From NCBI GenBank assembly GCA_030597965.1, contig JAUVQU010000161.1:1-5573 (forward strand): a stretch of 5,573 nucleotides of DNA, read 5' to 3'. The DNA is from Cellvibrionaceae bacterium. Lineage in GTDB: Bacteria > Pseudomonadota > Gammaproteobacteria > Pseudomonadales > Cellvibrionaceae. The position numbers were made by a program, and so were the translations under genes. Shown in pieces: positions 1 through 5,573 of this stretch. Within the stretch, counting starts at the first letter, position 1, and the number at the start of each line of letters is the position of its first letter. The notes under the pieces are model-generated. The model did no database searches, had not been told where the DNA came from, and worked only from the letters and a program-made list of their open reading frames with translations.

Positions 1-845
1 TAAACAATGGAATACTTAAAGGTATCCATACCGGCGGTTGGGCGCTTTGAAAACATCAACACCAGCGACCAATACAAGAAGCCCAGGCCCAACACGACGG
101 CGCCTAAAAGATACAACCAGTTCATCATCCCGGTGGCAAAAGGCAACATGGTCACGACGAACAGAATAATGGTGTACAGCAGCGTATGAATCTTGGTGTA
201 GTGCTCACCGTGGGTGACCGGCAACATGGGGATGTCGGCTTTGGCGTACTCCTCTTTGCGATGTAAAGCCAACGCCCAAAAATGAGGCGGCGTCCAGGCA
301 AAAATAACCAGTGCCAGCAGTAAACCGGGGCCACCAATTTCACCGGTAACGGCCGTCCAGCCGAGCAGCGGTGGAGCCGCACCCGCCAAACCACCGATCA
401 CTATGTTCTGTGGTGTGGCGCGCTTTAAAAACAGGGTATAGACAACGGCATAGCCCAAGAGTGATGCCAGGGTTAACCAAGCGGTGAGCTCATTCACAAA
501 CACCATCAAAATCGCCATGCCCAGTGCGCACATCACGACGGCAAAAATAAAGGCCTGTACCAGCCCGACTCGACCTGTTGCTACAGGGCGGTTTAAGGTG
601 CGACGCATTTTTTGGTCGATTTTACGATCAACCAAATGGTTCACGGCGGCAGCGCCACCTGCGCACAGGGCAATACCCAAGTTACCGAAAATAAGAATGT
701 CCCACGGCACCATACCCGGGGTAGCCAGCAACATGCCGATCACTGCCGTTAGCAACATCAACAGGACGACATTGGGCTTACACATTTCGTAATAGTCGTG
801 CCAGTTAACCTGTTCTTCCAGCTGATCCGTTGTAGGAGCAGTCAT
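1..845 (-). CDS. ctaB: Protoheme IX farnesyltransferase (heme O synthase), 3'-truncated by the window edge
   Basis: This integral membrane UbiA-family prenyltransferase transfers a farnesyl group to the vinyl side chain of heme B, giving heme O, the substrate of CtaA. I translated it by hand from the ATG at 845-843: 281 codons are present and no stop is reached, while the family is usually about 300 residues, so only a short C-terminal piece is missing. The first aspartate-rich prenyl-diphosphate site is visible as NHLVDRKID (N69, D73, D77), followed by RRTLNRPVATGR (81-92). The loop TPPHFWALAL (185-194) and the second conserved region KADIPMLPVTHG (202-213) are typical of CtaB/CyoE. Hydrophobic helices occur at about 26-42, 50-68, 96-117, 121-139, 148-165, 174-192, 217-235 and 240-260. 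The start is supported by AGAGGT seven bases upstream. It follows ctaA by 29 bases and is very probably cotranscribed with it. The name cyoE is also used for this family; the aa3 context favours ctaB. Confidence 0.96.
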   Translation of the reverse strand, partial: MTAPTTDQLEEQVNWHDYYEMCKPNVVLLMLLTAVIGMLLATPGMVPWDILIFGNLGIALCAGGAAAVNHLVDRKIDQKMRRTLNRPVATGRVGLVQAFIFAVVMCALGMAILMVFVNELTAWLTLASLLGYAVVYTLFLKRATPQNIVIGGLAGAAPPLLGWTAVTGEIGGPGLLLALVIFAWTPPHFWALALHRKEEYAKADIPMLPVTHGEHYTKIHTLLYTIILFVVTMLPFATGMMNWLYLLGAVVLGLGFLYWSLVLMFSKRPTAGMDTFKYSIV

Positions 846-851
846 AGCAAT

Positions 852-857
852 ACCTCT
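852..857 (-). promoter_or_regulatory. Ribosome binding site of ctaB
   Basis: The minus strand reads AGAGGT ending six bases before the ATG at 845-843. It is a good Shine-Dalgarno match at normal spacing. It fixes the ctaB start, placing it in the short gap after ctaA, and suggests ctaB is translated independently rather than by stop-start overlap. Confidence 0.7.
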
Positions 858-874
858 AAGGCCCTTTGCGTCGC

Positions 875-1903
875 TTATACCACGACCGCGTTTTGAGTCT
901 GTTTATAAAGAAAATAATTCACTGTAATCATCGCCAGCAGTAATAATGCTCCGACGCCATTATGCATAACTGCCACCGCGAGGGGTAACGTAAATACTAC
1001 ATTACTGATACCCAGGCCCACCTGAAAAACTAATAGCCCCGCCAATACGGAGCCCAGTTTTCTGGCCATGGCACCTGCGCGAACTAGTGGCGCAATCAAT
1101 AACAGTAGGATGAGCGTGGTTAACAGTGCCCCTAGGCGATGGGAAAAATGAATCGCCGTGCGCGCGTCATTATCCAACAAACCGCCCAAATAGTTAGGGC
1201 CAACCTGCTGAGTGAAATCAAAACCCTGCTTAAAGTTAGTTTTCGGAACCCACTCGCCGTGACAAGTCGGGAAATCAATACAGGCCAATGCCGCATAGTT
1301 AGACGTTGTCCAACCACCCAGTGCGATTTGTACGATAACAACGGCTAAGCCTACGGCCGCCAATTTACGCAGGCAGGCTAAATTTTTCCAAACGGTATTT
1401 TGTGCAGCAAAGGCACTGGAATGACCCAATCGCAACGCCAAAAGCCACAAGAGCGACAGTGTTGCAAAGCCTCCCAGCAAGTGCGCTGTTACCACTTGCG
1501 GCCAGAGCTTGAGCGTCACCGTCCACATGCCAAACGCAGCCTGCACAATGACTAAAACCAGCAATGTAACGGGTAATTTTTTAACGGGTAACTGCTTTTT
1601 TCGGATGACCAGCAAGATGGCTAAAACAACTAAGCCTAGCGTTCCCGCAAAATAGCGATGAACCATTTCCGGCCATGTTTTATCCGTATCCACGGGCGCA
1701 GCGTCGGCAAACTTGGCATTGGCCACGACGATTTCTTGCTCGGTATCTGGCCAGAGCAATTTGCCATAACAACCGGGCCAATCCGGGCAACCCAAACCGG
1801 CATCCGCTAAACGAGTAAATGCGCCCAAGCCCACAACGACGACCGCCAGTAGGCAGGCAATAAATATCAGTTTTACAGCGGGCTTTTTAAAATCCAGAAT
1901 CAT
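875..1903 (-). CDS. ctaA: Heme A synthase (COX15/CtaA family)
   Basis: CtaA oxidises the C8 methyl of heme O to a formyl group, giving the heme A used at both heme sites of aa3 oxidase. The 342-residue protein has the family's eight-helix, two-half layout. The first half carries RLADAGLGCPDWPGC (31-45) with cysteines C39 and C45, then WPEMVHR with the E79/H82 pair that matches the catalytic Glu and His ligand known from Bacillus CtaA, and H141 in the next helix. The second half has a matching cysteine pair C208/C214, H255 in IHFSHR, and H314 in MHNGVGA. All expected heme ligands and both extracytoplasmic Cys pairs are therefore present. Helices are near 11-29, 85-100, 111-128, 138-158, 179-199, 253-272, 284-304 and 308-332. 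The ATG at 1903 has AAGG 11 bases upstream, a rather long spacing. It lies 45 bases after the SCO-like gene and 29 before ctaB, with the two heme genes adjacent in pathway order reversed (ctaA then ctaB). Confidence 0.97.
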   Translation of the reverse strand: MILDFKKPAVKLIFIACLLAVVVVGLGAFTRLADAGLGCPDWPGCYGKLLWPDTEQEIVVANAKFADAAPVDTDKTWPEMVHRYFAGTLGLVVLAILLVIRKKQLPVKKLPVTLLVLVIVQAAFGMWTVTLKLWPQVVTAHLLGGFATLSLLWLLALRLGHSSAFAAQNTVWKNLACLRKLAAVGLAVVIVQIALGGWTTSNYAALACIDFPTCHGEWVPKTNFKQGFDFTQQVGPNYLGGLLDNDARTAIHFSHRLGALLTTLILLLLIAPLVRAGAMARKLGSVLAGLLVFQVGLGISNVVFTLPLAVAVMHNGVGALLLLAMITVNYFLYKQTQNAVVV

Positions 1904-1907
1904 TCCG

Positions 1908-1949
1908 TTACTTACCTTTTTCTATGGCCAGAACTAATAATGCAATCAT
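1908..1949 (-). other. Possible 13-codon mini-ORF between the SCO-like gene and ctaA
   Basis: The stop codon of the upstream gene is followed directly by an ATG in the form TAATG (positions 1951-1947). That ATG opens a 13-codon frame, MIALLVLAIEKGK, ending with TAA four bases before the ctaA ATG. The ctaA Shine-Dalgarno (AAGG, 1915-1918) lies inside its last codons. The geometry would suit translational coupling from the SCO-like gene to ctaA, but a frame this short can arise by chance and no strong ribosome binding site precedes it (only GAAG). Confidence 0.15.
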
Positions 1950-2584
1950 TAATCTTCATAGGAGTACTTTAGTAGCTTCTTAATATCGCCTAATAAATCC
2001 GCACCCTCATGGGAAGGCTCGTAGGCCATCATGGCAAATCCTTCTTGATCCACGTAATAGACGTTGTGGCCATTCAATAAGTTGCCGGCTACATTGGTAT
2101 CAGCAAAGGCCTCGGACCAGGCACTGGCGGGAAGATGGTAACGCTTCAACCTTGGATGCTCTTTGTCCATGTGATCGTTCAGATCAGAGCTGTAATTCTG
2201 GTCCGTGTTCAAGAAAAGTCGTTCAACTCGCGCAGCCTTCTCGCTCAGGCGAATATGCACCTGACGAGAAAGGTAAAGCTGCTGCATGCAGGTATCATCG
2301 CAGCTATTGTCCGCAATAATCAGCATGCGCCAATGCTTTTTACCCGCCAACACGTCAACCTCTTTACCATTGGTATCGGTAATGCCCAAATCTAAAATTG
2401 AAGTAGCCGGAGAAAGCAGTTCACCTTTATTCACGGTGCCTTCAGGCATGGCCCATCCTGTTTTAAAGATGGTGTAGGCCAGAATCATCGGCAAGCCAAT
2501 GGCCAGCAATACTAATAAGCCCTGCCAGCGCGTGCGGCGAGTTGAAATACTTTGATCTGATGAAGCTGGTTGTTGGGTAGACAT
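1949..2584 (-). CDS. Membrane-anchored SCO-like thioredoxin-fold protein of unknown function, in the cox cluster
   Basis: The exact function is not known to me; an uncharacterised gene commonly sits here between SURF1 and ctaA in related clusters. The 211-residue protein has a hydrophilic, positively charged N-terminus (1-21), one membrane segment (about 22-40) that probably anchors it facing the periplasm, and a soluble domain. That domain holds a CxxxC pair, C95 and C99, in ADNSCDDTCMQQLY (91-104). A distal histidine, H173, lies in GHNVYYVDQEGF (172-183), and a basic C-terminal helix ends the protein. In SCO proteins a CxxxC pair plus a histidine just before a similar YxVDxxG strand binds copper for the CuA site, so the three ligand positions seem kept here although the rest is divergent. 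A copper chaperone or thiol reductase role for complex IV is therefore inferred. AGAGG six bases before the ATG supports the start; it overlaps the SURF1 stop. Confidence 0.85.
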   Translation of the reverse strand: MSTQQPASSDQSISTRRTRWQGLLVLLAIGLPMILAYTIFKTGWAMPEGTVNKGELLSPATSILDLGITDTNGKEVDVLAGKKHWRMLIIADNSCDDTCMQQLYLSRQVHIRLSEKAARVERLFLNTDQNYSSDLNDHMDKEHPRLKRYHLPASAWSEAFADTNVAGNLLNGHNVYYVDQEGFAMMAYEPSHEGADLLGDIKKLLKYSYED

Positions 2585-2590
2585 TTAAAA

Positions 2591-2595
2591 CCTCT
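2591..2595 (-). promoter_or_regulatory. Ribosome binding site of the SCO-like gene, overlapping the SURF1 stop codon
   Basis: The minus strand reads TAGAGG across 2596-2591: the TAG (2596-2594) ends SURF1 and the AGAGG (2595-2591) is a Shine-Dalgarno placed six bases before the ATG at 2584. Ribosomes ending SURF1 stop on this site, an arrangement that usually links translation of the two genes. Confidence 0.65.
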
Positions 2596-3421
2596 AATCT
2601 TCGTTCTGGGCGCGAGACAATCGCTGCGCCTTAAATACTTGTATCAAATTTGTATTCGCTAATATCAGTGCGATCATTAACGCAAAAGACATGGCAAACC
2701 ACTGCACGGCATAACCGTGATGTTTTTCCGGCGACTGATTCACCGACTTCCAATTCGTTACCAATGCCAAGGGGTCATTGGCGTCGATGAGCAACACACT
2801 GGATAACGTCTTCGCTGACAACTCGGCTTCCGCTTCATCAATACTTAACTGCAGCACCCGTTTAGGCCATCCTGTTTTAGCAATATTATCAAATACCGCA
2901 TTCAGGCTGGGCGCGGATAAATGACCACTAATATTCACCTTGCCCCTCGGCAGCTTGACCTCTGGCAACCGTGTACGATCGCCTGCTGCAGGAAGCCAAC
3001 CAAGGTTGACTAACAACACGCTAACGCCATCACTCCCCCCACCGCTAAGGCTGGGCTCAAGCTGTAAAACACCAATCACCTCATAGCCTGGACGGGCTGC
3101 CCTGATTTTATTATCCAATAACCAGTAGCGCTGTTGATCAAAAACGCCGGCCACTTCAACCCGACGAAAGTGATTGAGCTCGGCGGGCGTGCCCGTTACT
3201 TTGGTCAAAACAGCTTCTTTCAACACTCTTTCATTCAAAACAATGGCAGGCAACTGACGCTGATATTGTTGGGTTTCGATAATGATTTGCTTTTCGGCAG
3301 CACGATCCAATTGCCAAAAACCTAAATAAAGTAAAAACGGAAACAAACAAAAGCCGAGAATTAACAGCTTCCAATTCAATTGCAGTTTTATTTGTTTAAC
3401 GAAACCGGTTATAACATCCAC
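2594..3421 (-). CDS. SURF1: SURF1 family cytochrome c oxidase assembly protein
   Basis: SURF1 (Shy1 in yeast) is a membrane protein that helps place heme a3 in oxidase subunit I. The 275-residue product has the family's two-helix hairpin layout. The N-terminal helix (about 18-36) ends in the signature LGFWQLDR (33-40). The periplasmic domain has FRRVEVAGVFD (85-95), a WLLDN turn (100-104), PGYEVIGVL (111-119) and VLLVNLGWLP (135-144). The C-terminal helix opens with HHGYAVQWFAM (234-244). A glycine-rich insert, SGGGSDG (126-132), sits where homologues have a short loop and partly explains why it is longer than the usual 240-250 residues. The start is uncertain: translation appears to begin at GTG (3421-3419), there is no in-frame ATG before the first membrane helix, an in-frame stop lies at 3445-3443, and no clear Shine-Dalgarno precedes the GTG. 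CTG at 3424 or TTG at codon 15 are alternatives. It heads the second minus-strand block and is nine bases from the next gene. Confidence 0.93.
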   Translation of the reverse strand: MDVITGFVKQIKLQLNWKLLILGFCLFPFLLYLGFWQLDRAAEKQIIIETQQYQRQLPAIVLNERVLKEAVLTKVTGTPAELNHFRRVEVAGVFDQQRYWLLDNKIRAARPGYEVIGVLQLEPSLSGGGSDGVSVLLVNLGWLPAAGDRTRLPEVKLPRGKVNISGHLSAPSLNAVFDNIAKTGWPKRVLQLSIDEAEAELSAKTLSSVLLIDANDPLALVTNWKSVNQSPEKHHGYAVQWFAMSFALMIALILANTNLIQVFKAQRLSRAQNED

Positions 3422-3490
3422 CAGTGTGGCATAAGGCCATTGTTAAAAAGAGTTACGCAGATAAAAGATAACTAACAGGAATCAAACCGA
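3422..3490. promoter_or_regulatory. Divergent spacer probably holding promoters for SURF1 and the DUF2909 gene
   Basis: These 69 bases lie between two genes that start in opposite directions, and they are richer in A/T than the flanking coding DNA. On the plus strand TTGTTA (3440-3445) and TAAAAG (3462-3467) are 16 bases apart and could be weak -35/-10 elements for the small gene. On the minus strand I found only poor matches (TTGATT at about 3484-3479, then TATCTG 16 bases on), so SURF1 may have a promoter unlike the sigma-70 consensus or be read through from ctaE. Promoter presence is inferred mostly from gene orientation. Confidence 0.35.
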
Positions 3491-3772
3491 ATGTGGCTAA
3501 AAATTACTATTGTTCTACTATTTCTGGCCATATTGGCCAGTTTATCTAGCGCCTTTTTATATTTACTAAAAGACGTTGGCTCACAATCAAAACGAACAGT
3601 GTATGCACTTGGCGTTCGCGTGACGTTAGCCGGCTTATTGTTGGCCTGTATTGGTTACGGTCTTTACTCTGGCCAACTGGGCAGTACAGCCCCATGGGAT
3701 AACACCCAGCTAAGACAAGGGCCGACTAATACGGCCCCCTCTCAATCAGGCGTTACTCAGGAATCAAATTAA
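3491..3772 (+). CDS. Small two-helix membrane protein, DUF2909 (twin transmembrane) type
   Basis: This 93-residue protein of unknown function has two hydrophobic segments, about 4-26 and 39-60. They are joined by a short polar, basic loop (KDVGSQSKRTVYALGVRV, 27-44), which should face the cytoplasm. A polar, Thr/Ser/Gln/Pro-rich tail without hydrophobic stretches follows (61-93). The loop with LYLLKD and the ALxxRV motif at the start of the second helix resembles the DUF2909 family, which I recall as lying beside cytochrome oxidase genes in gammaproteobacteria. It has no catalytic or metal-binding motif and only one cysteine (C53, inside helix 2). The ATG has AGGA (3477-3480) ten bases upstream. 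It is the only plus-strand gene here, divergent from SURF1 and convergent with ctaE, sharing four bases with the end of ctaE. A structural or assembly role with the oxidase is a guess from position only. Confidence 0.85.
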   Translation: MWLKITIVLLFLAILASLSSAFLYLLKDVGSQSKRTVYALGVRVTLAGLLLACIGYGLYSGQLGSTAPWDNTQLRQGPTNTAPSQSGVTQESN

Positions 3773-4698
3773 CCCAGAATATAAACAAATATAAACAGGC
3801 CAACCCAAACCACATCAACGAAGTGCCAGTACCAACTGGCCGCTTCAAAGCCGAAGCAGTCATCGTGCGAAAAGTGCCCTTTCAGCACCGAACGCAAAAA
3901 CATAACCAACAGCATAAAGGTACCCAGTGTTACGTGTGCACCGTGGAACCCTGTCAACATGAAGAAGGTTGTACCGTAAATTCCGGACTCCAGAGTCAAC
4001 CCCATCTGCTGGTAGGCTTCTAAGTATTCTTCAACCTGAAAAAACAGGAAGGCCATACCCAACACGACGCTCAGTCCCAACCAGCGGTTGAAAGCTTTGC
4101 GGTTGTTGTTCTTAAGTCCTACGTGCGCCATATGTACCGTGACACTGGACGACAATAGCAACACCGTGTTCACAAACGGTAACCATTTCCACAGCGGCGT
4201 GCCATGCTCTGCCAATGTGGAGTAGCTCATGTTCTGCTCTGGGCCAGTTACCGTCGCCGCTTCACCATTAACCGCCATATCCGGCGTGGTCATCAACGGC
4301 CACTGGGCTTCAAAACCAGGCCACAACAACTCATTTGTCATCGCATTGTTGCCTTCACCGCTCAACCAGGGCAGTGCCATGTTACGAATGTAGTACAAGG
4401 CACCGAAGAAGGCCGCGAAAAACATGACCTCACTGAATATAAACCAACCCATACCCCAAACATAAGAGCGCTGTAGCTGAGCGTTGTTCATCCCCGCACG
4501 GTGCTCTTTAATAACAGTTGCGAACCAAGTCCACAGCACCGCAGCAAACAAAAATGCACCGCAATAGAAAATAGTTGGCCCAATATCGGAGCCGTTCATC
4601 CAATTGCCGGCACCAAATACGGTTAAAAATAATCCAAGTGATGCAAAAATCGGCAAACGACTTTGCTCTGGAACATAATAGCTTTGCTCATTCGACAT
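3769..4698 (-). CDS. ctaE: Cytochrome c oxidase subunit III
   Basis: Subunit III is a seven-helix membrane protein that binds subunit I of the aa3 oxidase, stabilises turnover and lines the route to the D proton channel; it carries no redox centre. The 309-residue protein is full length. Helices lie near 17-34, 41-63, 80-104, 171-191, 205-223, 243-268 and 287-308. Family marks include GWFIFSEVMFFAAFFGALYY (84-103) with E90, the conserved membrane glutamate, then VNTVLLLSSSVTVHMAH (176-192), GFHGAHVTLG (250-259), and the C-terminal ASWYWHFVDVVWVGLFIFVY (287-306). The polar stretch 107-168 between helices 3 and 4 is long relative to Paracoccus-type subunits, though this is common in gammaproteobacterial versions as far as I recall. 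GAGGT (4710-4706) lies seven bases before the ATG and supports the start. It follows ctaG by 48 bases. Its TAA shares a TTAA with the stop of the convergent gene, leaving no room for a separate terminator. Confidence 0.98.
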   Translation of the reverse strand: MSNEQSYYVPEQSRLPIFASLGLFLTVFGAGNWMNGSDIGPTIFYCGAFLFAAVLWTWFATVIKEHRAGMNNAQLQRSYVWGMGWFIFSEVMFFAAFFGALYYIRNMALPWLSGEGNNAMTNELLWPGFEAQWPLMTTPDMAVNGEAATVTGPEQNMSYSTLAEHGTPLWKWLPFVNTVLLLSSSVTVHMAHVGLKNNNRKAFNRWLGLSVVLGMAFLFFQVEEYLEAYQQMGLTLESGIYGTTFFMLTGFHGAHVTLGTFMLLVMFLRSVLKGHFSHDDCFGFEAASWYWHFVDVVWVGLFIFVYILG

Positions 4699-4746
4699 AT
4701 CTTCTACCTCGAGCCCTTAGTGGCAGGTGAAAATTCTTAGTTATTG

Positions 4747-5307
4747 TTATTCTGCCAGTGTCAGCTCAACTCTATCTGACACATCGAACAGGGTATAAGA
4801 CAGGGTAATAGTATGCACCTGCTTAGGTATATCCTGATCGACAATAAAGCGCAGCGGTAACTCTGCGCTCTCTCCACTACCAAGTGCTTGCTGGTTAAAG
4901 CAAAAACACTCGGTTTTGTGGAAATACTCTGCGGCTTTGAATGGCACGACGCTGGGAATTGCCTGCGCCACCATATCTCGGCCGGTTGGATTAGTCGCGA
5001 GGTAGCGAACTTCCACTTCCTCCCCCGGGTGCACCATGATGGTGGCCTGCGCCGGCTTAAAGCTCCAGGGCATCCCCTCATTATTGGTGGCTAAAAATTG
5101 CACCTTAACCTCTCGGCTGGTATCAATTTCAGCGGCCACAGGCTGATACTTGCCGCCTGTTTTCCCGTTTAATCCGGTTACTTCACAAAAAGCATCGTAG
5201 AGTGGTGGCATTACCCAGATGGCAAAGACAAACATCGCGACAACGATAGCCAACAGACGTACCGTCTGCTGGCCAACACTACGCTCTATTTGCGACTGCT
5301 CTTTCAT
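4747..5307 (-). CDS. ctaG: Cytochrome c oxidase assembly protein CtaG/Cox11 (CuB copper chaperone)
   Basis: CtaG (Cox11) is a copper chaperone tethered in the cytoplasmic membrane that delivers copper to the CuB site of subunit I. The 186-residue protein has a short cytoplasmic N-terminus, one membrane helix (about 17-36) and a periplasmic immunoglobulin-like beta domain. The copper site is the CFCF motif, C134 and C136 in HKTECFCFNQQ (130-140). The third conserved cysteine, C41, lies just after the helix in YDAFCEVTGLNGKT (37-50), a signature of the Cox11 branch. Other family marks are MPWSFKP (79-85), the PGE turn (94-96) and YLATNPT (102-108). Length and motifs are complete. It belongs to the Cox11 type, not the unrelated multi-helix CtaG of Bacillus. 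GAAGG (5319-5315) seven bases before the ATG supports the start. It is 20 bases after ctaD, so cotranscription with its client protein is very likely. Confidence 0.98.
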   Translation of the reverse strand: MKEQSQIERSVGQQTVRLLAIVVAMFVFAIWVMPPLYDAFCEVTGLNGKTGGKYQPVAAEIDTSREVKVQFLATNNEGMPWSFKPAQATIMVHPGEEVEVRYLATNPTGRDMVAQAIPSVVPFKAAEYFHKTECFCFNQQALGSGESAELPLRFIVDQDIPKQVHTITLSYTLFDVSDRVELTLAE

Positions 5308-5327
5308 GCCAACACCTTCGTTGCGAA

Positions 5328-5573
5328 TTACTTAATTTCAGGTGGTGTCGCAAAGGTGTGGTAAGGCGCAGGCGATGGCACTGTCCATTCCAAACCTTCC
5401 GGGTTGTCCCAAACTTCTGCTGTCGCTTTGTTGCGACCTCGAACCGTTGCAATCACGTTGTATAAGAACAGAATCTGCGCTGCTCCAAACAGGAACGCTC
5501 CAATACTGGCAATCATGTTGAAGTCAGCAAACTGCAACGAATAATCTGGAATACGACGCGGCATACCCGCCAA
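5328..5573 (-). CDS. ctaD: Cytochrome c oxidase subunit I, C-terminal 82 residues
   Basis: Subunit I is the catalytic core of the oxidase and holds heme a, heme a3 and CuB. Only the last 82 codons are inside the window; the gene enters at 5573 in frame (first codon TTG is an internal leucine, not a start) and stops with TAA at 5330-5328. The piece opens with LAGMPRRIPDY, the highly conserved sequence before the last membrane helix. That helix (MIASIGAFLFGAAQILFLYN) follows, and then a polar tail with W-x(6)-LEWTVPSPAPYHTF, a standard ending of aa3-type bacterial subunit I. The heme and copper ligands lie upstream, outside the window, so they cannot be checked. The tail type and the neighbouring ctaG, ctaE and heme A genes identify an aa3 oxidase rather than a quinol bo3 or cbb3 enzyme. 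Confidence 0.97.
   Translation of the reverse strand: MAGMPRRIPDYSLQFADFNMIASIGAFLFGAAQILFLYNVIATVRGRNKATAEVWDNPEGLEWTVPSPAPYHTFATPPEIK

Noticed and set aside
152..394. Open frame of 80 codons on the minus strand in another frame
   Set aside because: It overlaps ctaB out of frame, and its Arg/Cys/Pro-rich peptide is typical of a shadow frame.
484..792. Open frame of 102 codons on the plus strand
   Set aside because: It lies wholly antisense to ctaB, whose translation carries all family motifs; the predicted peptide is low in recognisable structure.
1132..1348. Overlapping frames of 69 codons on both strands inside ctaA
   Set aside because: They cover the region encoding the second Cys pair and H255 of CtaA, so the true coding frame is clear.
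4204..4476. Open frame of 90 codons on the plus strand
   Set aside because: It is antisense to ctaE, has no ribosome binding site, and the peptide has no family resemblance.
4699..4746. Possible terminator or promoter in the 48-base gap between ctaG and ctaE
   Set aside because: I found no stable inverted repeat with a T run and no convincing -35/-10 pair, only the ctaE ribosome binding site.
4761..5081. Open frame of 106 codons on the minus strand inside ctaG
   Set aside because: It is out of frame with ctaG, which is complete with its copper motif; the Arg/Ser/Pro-rich peptide looks like an out-of-frame read.

Overview
The window is a chromosomal aa3-type cytochrome c oxidase (complex IV) assembly cluster from a heterotrophic, aerobically respiring gammaproteobacterium. 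The gene order (oxidase subunit I, ctaG, subunit III, DUF2909-type gene, SURF1, unknown thioredoxin-like gene, ctaA, ctaB) is the one I associate with Pseudomonas and marine Cellvibrio/Oceanospirillum-type lineages. Base composition is roughly even, which fits a marine or Cellvibrionales-like relative better than a GC-rich Pseudomonas. That placement is inference from gene order and protein style, not from a marker gene.

Layout. Seven of the eight genes lie on the minus strand, so transcription runs from the high to the low coordinates. The 3' end of ctaD (catalytic subunit I) enters at 5573 and stops at 5328. It is followed by ctaG/cox11 (CuB insertion, 5307-4747) and ctaE (subunit III, 4698-3769). 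A short gene on the opposite strand (3491-3772), a two-helix membrane protein of the DUF2909 type, converges on ctaE and shares a TTAA with its stop codon. A 69-base divergent spacer (3422-3490) separates it from the second minus-strand block: SURF1 (3421-2594, GTG start), a membrane-anchored SCO-like thioredoxin-fold protein of unknown function (2584-1949), ctaA (heme A synthase, 1903-875) and ctaB (heme O synthase, 845 to beyond position 1). Gaps within the two minus-strand blocks are 9 to 48 bases, so no stretch over 300 bases lacks a gene.

How the genes work together. CtaB farnesylates heme B to heme O and CtaA oxidises it to heme A. SURF1 helps place heme a3 in subunit I, and CtaG delivers copper to the CuB site next to it. 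CtaE packs against subunit I. The SCO-like protein keeps a CxxxC pair and a distal histidine in the arrangement SCO proteins use to bind copper, so it may be a further copper or thiol-redox factor, possibly for the CuA site of subunit II, whose gene is not in this window.

This is mostly a core respiratory locus rather than an accessory or mobile region: I saw no transposase, RNA gene, CRISPR array or obvious transfer signature. The parts least explained by known families are the SCO-like gene at 1949-2584 and the opposite-strand DUF2909 gene, with the odd transcriptional arrangement it imposes.
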